From Chloroflexota bacterium (GTDB lineage Bacteria > Chloroflexota > Anaerolineae > Anaerolineales > UBA4823): a DNA stretch of 18,416 bases. Location: contig JAUWLJ010000004.1 of NCBI GenBank assembly GCA_030613705.1, forward strand, positions 1 to 18,416. The letters run 5' to 3'. Under the pieces are notes generated by a model. The model did not search any database. It worked only from the letters and a program-made list of their open reading frames with translations, and had not been told where the DNA came from. The translations under genes and the position numbers were made by a program. Numbering within the stretch: the stretch's first letter is position 1; each line of letters starts with the position of its first letter. Shown here piece after piece: positions 7,093 through 16,748 of the stretch.

Positions 7093-8199
7093 ATGTCTGA
7101 AATCTCGGAATTACCGTTCCAAACACTGATCGATGCATTGTTGGACGAAGATACCCCCATTAATCCAGGATATCTTATCCATCTCTCCGATCTCGAGGGA
7201 GAAGAACTGACCTTATTCCTCGAGACTTGGCCGCGCTTACCTTTGGGGCGTCGGCAAACCTTGATGGAAGACTTGCATGAATTGGGCAGTGCTGACGCCT
7301 TGCTTTCGTTTGAAAAAATCGGCCGGAATGTCATTCTGGATGAAGACCCTCAGATTCGATTGCTGGCGGTGCAGATATTGCGGGAATTTGAGGAGCGAAA
7401 TTTGATCCTTATGTACCTGCAGCTGCTTAAATCAGACCCTGCAGCTGAAGTCCGGGCTGAATCTGCATCTGGGTTGGGGCAGTTCGTCTACCTGGGTGAA
7501 ATTGACCGACTGCCTGCGGAGACGCTGGAAGAGATCGAAGACCGCTTATTGCATGTATTTCATCACGACCAGGCAGTTTTGGTCCGGTGTCGAGCGCTCG
7601 AATCAGTGGGGTATTCGAACCGGTCTGAAGTTGCCAAGCTAATTGAAAGTGCTTTCAATTCTGACGATCATGAACTGATGACTTCAGCATTGATTGCCAT
7701 GGGTCGTTCCATGGATTCACACTGGGAGACATCGATTCTCTCAATGCTGAACAACACGCGACCATCCATAAGGGCCGAAGCAGCCCGAGCAGCGGGAGAG
7801 ATTGAGATTGAGGATGCGCTCTCGACATTAATCGAATTAACCACAGACAGTGAAGAATATGTGCGCTCAGCTGCCATCTGGTCGTTATCGGAGATCGGGG
7901 GGGAAAGGGCACGACAATCGTTGGAAAAACTCTTCCAGGAATCAGATGACGACCGCGAAGCGGATTTTCTTGAATCTGCTCTTGATCATATAGCTTTCAC
8001 GGATGGCATGCAGCCATCCCCATTACTTGATTTTCCAACAGATACTCCTGAGGATGAGCTGCTCGAAATGCTGATTTCTCAAGAAACCAGCACGGAATCG
8101 GATGGTAATGGAAGCTTCAATGCCAACCAAAATTTTGGCGATGGGGAATACCTGGACGATGCGCAATTTGATGATGAGGACGAGGGCTTCCAGGATTGA
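7093..8199 (+). CDS. HEAT-repeat protein with acidic tail
   Basis: A 368-residue soluble protein. From about residue 75 to 300 it carries consecutive two-helix HEAT-type repeats, recognisable by recurrent blocks such as DPQIRLLAVQILREF, DPAAEVRAESASGLGQF, QAVLVRCRALESVGY, RPSIRAEAARAAGEI and EEYVRSAAIWSLSEIGG. The N-terminal 70 residues are helical without clear repeats. The last 60 residues are low-complexity and very acidic, ending near DDEDEGFQD. HEAT proteins are scaffolds that bind other proteins, and I see no catalytic motif. The ATG at 7093 has only a weak ribosome-binding site (GTGAAG). Its TGA overlaps the TTG start of the permease gene, so translation is probably coupled. The position after rseP, 64 bases away, suggests a role in the same membrane-related operon, but this is inference. 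Confidence 0.8.
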   Translation: MSEISELPFQTLIDALLDEDTPINPGYLIHLSDLEGEELTLFLETWPRLPLGRRQTLMEDLHELGSADALLSFEKIGRNVILDEDPQIRLLAVQILREFEERNLILMYLQLLKSDPAAEVRAESASGLGQFVYLGEIDRLPAETLEEIEDRLLHVFHHDQAVLVRCRALESVGYSNRSEVAKLIESAFNSDDHELMTSALIAMGRSMDSHWETSILSMLNNTRPSIRAEAARAAGEIEIEDALSTLIELTTDSEEYVRSAAIWSLSEIGGERARQSLEKLFQESDDDREADFLESALDHIAFTDGMQPSPLLDFPTDTPEDELLEMLISQETSTESDGNGSFNANQNFGDGEYLDDAQFDDEDEGFQD

Positions 8200-9107
8200 G
8201 AGATCTATTCGTTCTTTTTATCAACAATCTACTTCCCATCTTCTTGGCAGCTGGAGCAGGTTTTCTGGTCGCAAGGTATCTGGGAGTTTCCACGCCTGCT
8301 GTCTCTCGGATCGTTTTTTACATTTTCAGCCCGTGCCTTATTTTTACCTTGCTGACTTCGGGCCAGTTGAACGGTGATGACATCATGCAAATGGTCGCAT
8401 ATGCGTCTGCAAGTATTCTGAGCATGGGAGCAATTACCGCCCTCATCGCTTATGCGCTGCGTTTTGATCGACGAATCATGGTTGCGCTCTTGCTGACCGT
8501 CATGTTCGGGAATGTTGGCAATTTTGGACTCTCGCTCAACTTGTTTGCTTTCGGTGAAAGTGCTCTGGCCTATGCCAGTATCTATTTTGTGACCTCGGCT
8601 ACTCTGATATATACATTGGGTGTTGTCCTTGCTTCTTGGGGGAAAACCAACCTGAGAACTGCCTTAATCGGGGTGCTAAAAATCCCGGTAATTTATGCAG
8701 TAATTTTTGCCTTGATTTTTAATTGGTTAAATTGGGAGTTGCCGCTTCCCATTGACCGGACAGTTTCCTTATTATCGGACGCAGCTATCCCGGTCATGAT
8801 CGTCTTGCTGGGTATCCAGCTGTATAACTCTAAACTGAGTAAGAATACTTTCGCAGTAGGTCTATCCAATTTATTGCGCTTAGTCGCCTTTCCTTTACTG
8901 GGGATTGGTCTGGCCATGATATTTAACCTCCAGGGTTCAGCTTTCCAGGCTGGGGTGCTGGAAGCGGCTGTACCCACTGCGGTGTTAACAACGGTGCTCG
9001 CAACGGAATACAATATTGAGCCAGCTCTTGTAACGACTGCAGTCCTTACATCCACCTTGCTCAGTCCTCTCACTGTCACCCCATTGCTTGCCTTTCTTGG
9101 TGCCTGA
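8196..9107 (+). CDS. AEC-family permease (auxin efflux carrier-like)
   Basis: A 303-residue integral membrane protein with about ten hydrophobic segments in two halves. It has the AEC pattern: an N-terminal LPIFLAAGAGFLVARYLG helix, a broken helix with SPCLIFTLL, and a second half with IPVMIVLLGIQL and AAVPTAVLTTVLATEY. Known members move organic anions such as malate or auxin-like compounds by a bile/arsenite/riboflavin-transporter-like fold; the substrate cannot be told here. The start is a TTG sharing bases with the stop of the HEAT gene (TTGA, 8196-8199). GAGGG at 8182-8186 may serve as its ribosome-binding site. Its own TGA shares one base with the ATG of the metalloprotease gene (TGATG). 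The length is typical for the family. Confidence 0.85.
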   Translation: MRDLFVLFINNLLPIFLAAGAGFLVARYLGVSTPAVSRIVFYIFSPCLIFTLLTSGQLNGDDIMQMVAYASASILSMGAITALIAYALRFDRRIMVALLLTVMFGNVGNFGLSLNLFAFGESALAYASIYFVTSATLIYTLGVVLASWGKTNLRTALIGVLKIPVIYAVIFALIFNWLNWELPLPIDRTVSLLSDAAIPVMIVLLGIQLYNSKLSKNTFAVGLSNLLRLVAFPLLGIGLAMIFNLQGSAFQAGVLEAAVPTAVLTTVLATEYNIEPALVTTAVLTSTLLSPLTVTPLLAFLGA

Positions 9108-10321
9108 TGTGCTTGGATAGAAGAACTCATCTCCTGGTTGCGTTGTTGTTAGGTATGATCGTCTTGATTCCGCGTTCCGGCCAAGCCCAAGTGGCATACG
9201 AAATCATCCCTGAGGAACCGGAGTACACCTTTGGCGACAGACTCAATTTCCGAGCCTCGCTCCAATCCGCTGAAACGATAGATGAGGTGCTTCTGTTCAT
9301 CCAGATCAGTGAAGAATCTGACCTCCAGGTGCACCCTGTTTCGTTCGATAGGTTCGGCAATTTGTCATTAGAAATTGACCTGAGGGAATTTCCCCTGATT
9401 GCTTTTTCAAATGCCCAATACTGGTACCAGATTAATTCTGTGAGTGGAGACGTTTTCACAAGCCCTCGTTATTCCTTCTATTACACAGACAACCGTTACC
9501 AGTGGCGGACACTTACTGGTGAACCATTTACGATTCATTGGTATCAAGGTGACCTTGCATTTGGTGAGGATGTGTTAAATGTCGCCTTGGAAGGCCAAAG
9601 AAGCACACAAGATTTATTAGAGATTTTCTTCCCGAGCAGCCTGGATATTTATGTATATGATAGTGCCCAGGCGGTGCAAACAGCTTTACCTATTGGTGGT
9701 CAAAATTGGATCGCTGGTCACGCTGATCCTATGCAGGGGGTTATTTTGGTTTCGCTGCCAACAGGTCCTGAGCAACTCTTAGAAATGGAGCGGCAAATCC
9801 CCCATGAGTTGATGCATATCGCCTTGAACTATACCGACTCGCACGCTTACGCAAATTTACCTGCCTGGTTTAATGAAGGTTTGGCTTCCCTGGTTGAATT
9901 GTATCCCAATCCAGAGTACCAGGTCCTGATTGAAAGCGCTTTTGAATCCGAGGAACTATTAGCGCTTGCCTCATTGTGTCAATCATTCCCCAATGATCCC
10001 CAAGGCGGCCTTTTGGCTTATGCTGAATCCGCGTCCTTTACTCAATTCCTTTACGATCAATTTGGCCGGCCTGGGCTCAACAGGTTAATGGCAGCCTATG
10101 CGTCCGGTATGAGCTGTGAACGAGGAATTGAAGAAGCATTAGGTTCAAACCTGGCCAGTCTCGAAGCGAGCTGGCGCAGGGAGAACCTCGCTGGTTTAAC
10201 ATTGACCAAGAGTATTCAAGAATTCCTTCCGTGGTTGATCCTGTTGTTGGTTGTATTGGCAGGACCGATCATTCTGGCTGTGGTGGTCATCAGTAAAAAA
10301 CCAGAAAGGTCAAATTTGTGA
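9107..10321 (+). CDS. Membrane-anchored Peptidase-MA family metalloprotease
   Basis: A 404-residue exported protein. An N-terminal signal sequence (HLLVALLLGMIVLIP, probable cleavage after GQAQ near residue 28) is followed by a beta-rich domain (about 30-135) and a gluzincin protease domain. The latter has HELMH (His233, Glu234, His237) and a downstream zinc-ligand Glu257 in AWFNEGLAS, the layout of Peptidase_MA-like proteins. A single helix near the C-terminus (about 373-395) with a short basic tail (KKPERSNL) anchors it, so the protease domain faces outside. All visible catalytic residues are present, so activity is expected; the substrate is unknown. The ATG at 9107 shares a base with the permease stop, and its own TGA shares bases with the GTG start of the acylphosphatase, giving tight coupling. 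Confidence 0.82.
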   Translation: MCLDRRTHLLVALLLGMIVLIPRSGQAQVAYEIIPEEPEYTFGDRLNFRASLQSAETIDEVLLFIQISEESDLQVHPVSFDRFGNLSLEIDLREFPLIAFSNAQYWYQINSVSGDVFTSPRYSFYYTDNRYQWRTLTGEPFTIHWYQGDLAFGEDVLNVALEGQRSTQDLLEIFFPSSLDIYVYDSAQAVQTALPIGGQNWIAGHADPMQGVILVSLPTGPEQLLEMERQIPHELMHIALNYTDSHAYANLPAWFNEGLASLVELYPNPEYQVLIESAFESEELLALASLCQSFPNDPQGGLLAYAESASFTQFLYDQFGRPGLNRLMAAYASGMSCERGIEEALGSNLASLEASWRRENLAGLTLTKSIQEFLPWLILLLVVLAGPIILAVVVISKKPERSNL

Positions 10322-10611
10322 GCGATATTGATCAAACTCGTCTGCATGCTAACGTATATGGAAGAGTACAAGGAGTGGGGTTTCGCGCCTTTGTGGTTGA
10401 GACTGGGGTCACATTAGGCGCCACGGGTTGGGCACGAAACAAATGGGATGGCAGTGTGGAACTCGTTGCTGAGGGCGACCGGCGAACTCTTGAAAGCTTG
10501 CTCGCTGCCCTGCAACGTGGACCGCGTATGGCAAAAGTAACTCGGGTTGATGCGGAATGGCAGCCCGCAAGCGGCGAATTCAACGCATTCCATGTGAAAT
10601 CCACGATTTGA
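10318..10611 (+). CDS. acyP: Acylphosphatase
   Basis: A 97-residue enzyme that hydrolyses acylphosphates such as carbamoyl phosphate or acetyl phosphate in the cytoplasm. The signature VYGRVQGVGFRAFV gives the catalytic Arg23, and GWARNKWDGSVELVAEG gives the catalytic Asn41. Length and the ferredoxin-like order of strands fit the family. It starts at GTG, with GTGA shared with the stop of the protease gene; the frame offers no better start. It is the last gene of the coupled run, and its stop is only 11 bases from the stop of the convergent radC gene, with no terminator visible between. The link between a general small phosphatase and the envelope genes before it is unexplained; it may simply be a passenger in the operon. 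Confidence 0.92.
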   Translation: MSDIDQTRLHANVYGRVQGVGFRAFVVETGVTLGATGWARNKWDGSVELVAEGDRRTLESLLAALQRGPRMAKVTRVDAEWQPASGEFNAFHVKSTI

Positions 10612-10622
10612 TGGTTCGATCC

Positions 10623-11321
10623 TCAACCGAATCCAAGCCCACGCTGTTTGAGGGAGACAAATTTCCCATTGCCGATCACCAGATGGTCAAGAACGTCAAT
10701 ATCAAGCAATTTTCCTGCCTCGACAATAGCACGAGTGACGGCGATATCATCGGGGCTGGGTGTAGGATCCCCGCTGGGATGGTTGTGGGCGACGATTATC
10801 GAAGCTGCATTACGCCGCACGGCGCTCTTAAATAATTCCCCAACTCTAACTTGCGAAGAGTTTAACGAACCTCTATAAACAGTTTCCATGGCCAGGAAAT
10901 GATTGCGTGTGTCCAGGAGTAGCACCCATAACTCCTCTTGATCCAGGGCGCTCATTTCATAGAGAATTAATTGAGCTGCTTCTTCAGGGCTATGTATGCT
11001 GTCTTGTTCAATTGCTTCCTGCTTCATGCGAAACCCTAACTCCAGGGCAGCTTTGATCTGAGCTGCTTTGGCGGTACCCACCCCATGTTGGGCACAGACT
11101 TCATCAAAAGCTGCCCGGTGCAATCCCTGCACGCCATCAAATGTATTCAGCATGCGTTGTGCAACCTGGACCGCGTTCTCACCTTTTACACCTACCCTGA
11201 GTAAGATTGCGAGCAGTTCAGCATTGGAGAGTGATTTGGGCCCTAAACGGGCCAGCCGTTCCCGAGGTCTCTCAGATTCAGCAAAATCTGTTATCCGATA
11301 GTGGTTTTTTCCCTCTTTCAT
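10623..11321 (-). CDS. radC: RadC/JAB-domain protein
   Basis: A 232-residue protein of the RadC family. The N-terminal third (KSLSNAELLAILLRVGVKGENAVQVAQRML, then GVGTAKAAQIKAALELG) is a UPF0758-type helix-hairpin-helix region. The C-terminal half is a JAB/MPN metallo-domain with the JAMM motif HNHPSGDPTPSPDD (His179, His181, Asp192), all residues intact. Despite the name, the role of RadC in DNA repair is doubtful; a metalloprotease-like or DNA-transaction role has been proposed. The ATG at 11321 has only a purine-rich AAAGAG stretch upstream. A good -35/-10 pair (11367-11395) lies 46 bases upstream. It converges on acyP and diverges from the zinc-ribbon gene. Length is normal. Confidence 0.93.
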   Translation of the reverse strand: MKEGKNHYRITDFAESERPRERLARLGPKSLSNAELLAILLRVGVKGENAVQVAQRMLNTFDGVQGLHRAAFDEVCAQHGVGTAKAAQIKAALELGFRMKQEAIEQDSIHSPEEAAQLILYEMSALDQEELWVLLLDTRNHFLAMETVYRGSLNSSQVRVGELFKSAVRRNAASIIVAHNHPSGDPTPSPDDIAVTRAIVEAGKLLDIDVLDHLVIGNGKFVSLKQRGLGFG

Positions 11322-11366
11322 GCTCTTTCTCTTTCCTTAAATAGATTAGCAGTCCCTCTATTAAAT

Positions 11367-11395
11367 AATATACATCAAGAGGAAAGGTAATGCAA
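11367..11395 (-). promoter_or_regulatory. radC promoter
   Basis: On the - strand TTGCAT (11390-11395), a 17-base spacer and TATATT (11367-11372) form a canonical sigma-70-type promoter. It predicts a start near 11360 and a leader of about 39 bases. Confidence 0.5.
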
Positions 11396-11406
11396 GTGCG
11401 CTTCCA

Positions 11407-11415
11407 TGCTATAAT
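11407..11415 (+). promoter_or_regulatory. Extended -10 promoter of the zinc-ribbon gene
   Basis: TGCTATAAT, an extended -10, ends 19 bases before the ATG at 11435. The predicted leader is about 13 bases and has no Shine-Dalgarno sequence. It lies back-to-back with the radC promoter in the same 113-base gap. Confidence 0.5.
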
Positions 11416-11434
11416 TTTTTGCAATAAGTGCCCC

Positions 11435-12046
11435 ATGAATTTCGATCCTGCAGCATTAGGCAATTTCTTCCTGATATTATCCGCTTGGGCGGGGGCGTTT
11501 ATTGTCGCCTTGTGGCTGAGTTTGGTCTTTTGGACTTATCGGGATATCACAGCCAGGGCGCGCGATCCCCTCTCGCGCATTCTCGCTGTTCTGGTTGTAG
11601 CCGTCCTTTTCTTGCCTGGAATCTTGATTTACCTGATTCTACGACCGGCATACACACTTGAGGCGGAATATCAACAAACTCTGGAAGAAGAAGCGCTGCT
11701 GCAAGCTATTGAAGAGAGTCCCCTGTGCCCAGGCTGTGGGCGAAGGATAAAAGATAACTGGTCAGTTTGCCCAAACTGCCATACCAAACTTCGCAAGAAT
11801 TGCCATCATTGTGGAAAATTGATGGAACTGCCCTGGAATATTTGCCCCTATTGTGGGACACCCGCGCCAGGCATGCGTCGTGAACACCTGACGCTGGATG
11901 AAGCATTGCGACCACTGACTGGGGATGACGAAGAGGTGGAAAGCCACCTCACTGAAACATTTGAAGAGCCGGAAATTTTCCCGGAACCTGAAGGTGAGCC
12001 GGAGCAATTTGAGGAAATTGCCAATAGTGAGGAACCCGAGAATTAA
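11435..12046 (+). CDS. Membrane protein with two cytoplasmic zinc ribbons
   Basis: A 203-residue protein. Two membrane helices (about 10-33 and 47-68) form an N-terminal hairpin. A short charged helix leads to two zinc ribbons with identical spacing, CxxC-x10-CxxC: Cys98/101/112/115 and Cys123/126/137/140. The tail after 145 is rich in Glu and Pro and probably disordered. Double zinc ribbons of this kind are usually binding modules; no catalytic motif is seen. I chose the ATG at 11435 (MNFDPAALG) because the extended -10 at 11407-11415 would exclude the in-frame ATG at 11390 from the transcript. The function is unknown. It converges on enolase, with a hairpin between. Confidence 0.75.
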   Translation: MNFDPAALGNFFLILSAWAGAFIVALWLSLVFWTYRDITARARDPLSRILAVLVVAVLFLPGILIYLILRPAYTLEAEYQQTLEEEALLQAIEESPLCPGCGRRIKDNWSVCPNCHTKLRKNCHHCGKLMELPWNICPYCGTPAPGMRREHLTLDEALRPLTGDDEEVESHLTETFEEPEIFPEPEGEPEQFEEIANSEEPEN

Positions 12047-12075
12047 GAAAAGCGGCTCAATAAATTTTGAGCCGC
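12041..12075 (-). terminator. Intrinsic terminator of eno
   Basis: A 9-base-pair stem (GCGGCTCAA at 12052-12060 with TTGAGCCGC at 12067-12075) with a 6-base loop. On the - strand it is followed by TTTTCTTAATT, so it fits termination of enolase transcripts 31 bases after the eno stop. In the + direction the bases after the stem (AAATATTTGG) are a poorer tract, so it would work less well for the zinc-ribbon gene. Confidence 0.7.
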
Positions 12076-12106
12076 AAATATTTGGGGACGATTAACGTCA
12101 GAGAAG

Positions 12107-13411
<1,305 letters not shown>

Positions 13412-13427
13412 TCACCTCATCAAATTT

Positions 13428-13456
13428 TTTATTTCTGCATCAATCATGGGATGCAA
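13428..13456 (-). promoter_or_regulatory. Possible eno promoter
   Basis: TTGCAT (13451-13456), 17 bases and AATAAA (13428-13433) on the - strand would place the start near 13421, just upstream of the ribosome-binding site. The -10 matches only 4 of 6, but the -35 and spacing are the same as in the radC promoter. Confidence 0.3.
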
Positions 13457-13524
13457 GAATTTATGGTTAACTTATCTCCACCATGCGCGCGAAACCCTGA
13501 CAAGACACTGTCGTGATTTTGGTT

Positions 13525-15204
<1,680 letters not shown>

Positions 15205-15230
15205 TCACAGTACCTATCCCCGCATACCAG

Positions 15231-15276
15231 CAAAAAAAGAAGTGGGGAGGACCGTCGATTGACGACCTCCCCACTT
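15231..15276 (-). terminator. Strong terminator in the pyrG leader (probable attenuator)
   Basis: An 11-base-pair GC-rich stem (on the - strand AAGTGGGGAGG from 15276 to 15266, with CCTCCCCACTT from 15250 to 15240), extended by an inner GTC/GAC pairing. It is followed on the - strand by CTTTTTTTG (15231-15239). The + strand side has no T-tract. It lies 54 bases before the pyrG start codon and no other - strand gene precedes it, so it would interrupt the pyrG leader or end a short leader RNA. Confidence 0.75.
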
Positions 15277-15346
15277 GAAATCAATGTGTTGAATTTTACT
15301 ATTAAATCCACTTGCTCAAGCATACCTTTGTGCTAATTCTGGGCTG

Positions 15347-15375
15347 AGTTTACCATACTTGGGAGGCAATTGCAA
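15347..15375 (-). promoter_or_regulatory. pyrG promoter
   Basis: On the - strand TTGCAA (15370-15375), 17 bases and extended -10 TGGTAAACT (TAAACT at 15347-15352). The predicted start near 15340 gives a 163-base pyrG leader that includes the terminator at 15231-15276. Confidence 0.5.
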
Positions 15376-15392
15376 AAGCAGGCCTCCATATC

Positions 15393-15422
15393 TTGACGTA
15401 TTGATATAATAAGCATTATACT
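15393..15422 (+). promoter_or_regulatory. tRNA-Pro promoter
   Basis: TTGACG (15393-15398), an 18-base spacer and TATACT (15417-15422) predict a start about 3 bases before the tRNA. A second, overlapping extended -10, TGATATAAT (15402-15410), is an alternative start signal about 15 bases upstream of the tRNA. Confidence 0.6.
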
Positions 15423-15431
15423 CACTCAACT

Positions 15432-15504
15432 CGGGGTGTGGCGCAGATGGCAGCGCGCCGCGTTTGGGACGCGGAGGCCAGCGGTTCAAGTCCGCTCACC
15501 CCGA
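15432..15504 (+). tRNA. trnP: tRNA-Pro (anticodon UGG)
   Basis: A complete 73-base cloverleaf. The acceptor stem is CGGGGTG paired with CACCCCG, the D arm begins GCGC, the anticodon stem is CCGCG/CGCGG around loop TTTGGGA (anticodon TGG), and the T arm is AGCGG/CCGCT around TTCAAGT. The discriminator base is A. CCA is not encoded (CTT follows), so it must be added after transcription. A promoter lies directly upstream and a terminator downstream, so it is a single-gene unit, divergent from pyrG. Confidence 0.96.
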
Positions 15505-15522
15505 CTTATGGAGTTAGCGCAT

Positions 15523-15575
15523 GAAACGTGAATCGTGAATCCGAAACGGCTGACCACGCTTCACGTTTCTTTTTC
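15523..15575 (+). terminator. Intrinsic terminator after tRNA-Pro
   Basis: A 15-base stem with a single mismatch (GAAACGTGAATCGTG at 15523-15537 with CACGCTTCACGTTTC at 15555-15569), a 17-base loop and a following TTTTT tract. It starts 19 bases after the tRNA. The 5' arm carries a tandem 7-mer, CGTGAAT twice (15527-15540). Confidence 0.75.
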
Positions 15576-15616
15576 CCTATGCATGTTCAACTCATCCTCA
15601 CCTCGGAGAACTACGT

Positions 15617-15928
15617 ATGGCAAAACCCAAATATGATGGTGTGATCCAGGCAGTACGTTACGACGATCAAGGACAGGTCTTGTGGGTGCGGGCATTCCTC
15701 AGGCGCGGACCGATCTGGTCAGATCACATCCTGCTCGATCGGAATGATTTGATCGATAAGCTCAATTCAGGGATGCAGCTCATGACAGGCGAGCGAATAC
15801 CTTATTCTGGCAGCACTTTCAAGACGTTTAAGCCGGTCAAAATTATCAAGGTGAACAGCCACGAAATTTTGATCGCCGGAGATGTGCAAGGAGACACTGA
15901 TTGTCTGGAAGGCGTGCCCCTTATCTAA
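15617..15928 (+). CDS. Conserved hypothetical protein (YDGVI type)
   Basis: A 103-residue protein that I recognise only as a conserved hypothetical of Chloroflexota-like genomes. It is predicted to be beta-rich and soluble: YDGVIQAVRYDDQGQVLWVRAFLRRG, a charged middle section (LLDRNDLIDKL) and a second beta region (KPVKIIKVNSHEILIAGD). It has no signal peptide, membrane helix, Cys cluster or known catalytic motif. A good ribosome-binding site, GGAGAA (15605-15610), precedes the ATG by 6 bases. Ten bases separate its stop from the GTG of the phospholipase-like gene, so they are probably co-transcribed. No separate promoter is obvious between the tRNA terminator and this gene. The function is unknown. 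Confidence 0.75.
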   Translation: MAKPKYDGVIQAVRYDDQGQVLWVRAFLRRGPIWSDHILLDRNDLIDKLNSGMQLMTGERIPYSGSTFKTFKPVKIIKVNSHEILIAGDVQGDTDCLEGVPLI

Positions 15929-15938
15929 TTAATGTCAC

Positions 15939-16748
15939 GTGCCAACACCTTTTTATCACCTGAGTTTAGCTCACGAAATTGGCGAACATCCCGCTTTAAG
16001 TCCCGATCTGCGGAGCATGTTGCGGACACACCGAGGGGCGTTTTTTCTTGGAAATACAGCCCCAGATGTTCAGGTATTATCTGGTCAAAATCGAAGGGCA
16101 ACTCATTTCTTCTCGGTACCCGCCCACCCAGGAGGGCATGTACCTTGGAACCGGATGCTCCTGGAGTATCCAGGATTAAATCGACCTGTTGACCTGTCCT
16201 CAGCTAGTGCTGCTTTCATCGCCGGTTACCTGTGCCATCTCCAGGCAGATTGGATTTGGATCTTAGATATTTTCCAGCCTGGTTTTGGTCCGGATCAGAC
16301 CTGGGAGACATTTACAAAACGGTTGTACCTGCACAATGTGCTGAGAGCCTACCTGGATGTGAAAGTTCTTGAAGACTTGCCGTCAAATGTGGCAACCCAA
16401 CTCCGTTTAACTCAACCAGATCAATGGTTGCCATTTGTCCAGGATAAGCTCTTGATCAAATGGCGAGATTTCCTGTGTGACCAACTGCAGCCCGGAGAGA
16501 GTATTAAAACTGTAGAAGTATTTGCCTCCCGCCAGGGAGTTGATCCTGAAGAATTCCACTCCTTGCTCCGATCTGAAGAGCAGATGGAAGTGAATATCTT
16601 TAAACATGTGGCACGCCAGCAGTTGGATATCTACCGTGAGCGATTGATAGCTCAGAATGTGGATTTGCTGGAAGATTATCTGATAAACGGCACCCTCTCA
16701 GGAACCTCTTCGAGTTCCACTCTTTATTACGATCGGAGCGCATTATGA
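15939..16748 (+). CDS. Zinc-dependent phospholipase C-like protein
   Basis: A 269-residue protein with the histidine/aspartate pattern of the Zn-dependent PLC family: PTPFYHLSLAHEIGEH near the start, AFFLGNTAPDVQ (Asp43), ATHFF (His56) and AAFIAGYLCHLQADWIW (His100, Asp104). Members hydrolyse phospholipids or nucleic-acid phosphodiesters, but the many short prokaryotic versions are uncharacterised, so a phosphoesterase role is only inferred. I see no signal peptide, so it is likely cytoplasmic, unlike secreted phospholipases. The GTG at 15939 is the only start before the first motif, because an in-frame TAA ends at 15932. It follows the hypothetical gene by 10 bases and its stop overlaps the next start (ATGA at 16745-16748). 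Confidence 0.75.
   Translation: MPTPFYHLSLAHEIGEHPALSPDLRSMLRTHRGAFFLGNTAPDVQVLSGQNRRATHFFSVPAHPGGHVPWNRMLLEYPGLNRPVDLSSASAAFIAGYLCHLQADWIWILDIFQPGFGPDQTWETFTKRLYLHNVLRAYLDVKVLEDLPSNVATQLRLTQPDQWLPFVQDKLLIKWRDFLCDQLQPGESIKTVEVFASRQGVDPEEFHSLLRSEEQMEVNIFKHVARQQLDIYRERLIAQNVDLLEDYLINGTLSGTSSSSTLYYDRSAL

Noticed and set aside
6746..7138. Open frame of 130 codons on the - strand over the end of rseP
   Set aside because: It is antisense to the catalytic third of rseP and the start of the HEAT gene, with no domain.
8693..9130. Open frame of 145 codons on the - strand inside the AEC permease gene
   Set aside because: It is antisense to a clear membrane protein, and the Ser/Thr/Lys-rich product is what such a complement gives.
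15277..15375. Bacillus-type CTP-sensed reiterative transcription in the pyrG leader
   Set aside because: The predicted first bases are not a G-run followed by C, and the pyrimidine-rich arm is the second rather than the first arm of the terminator.
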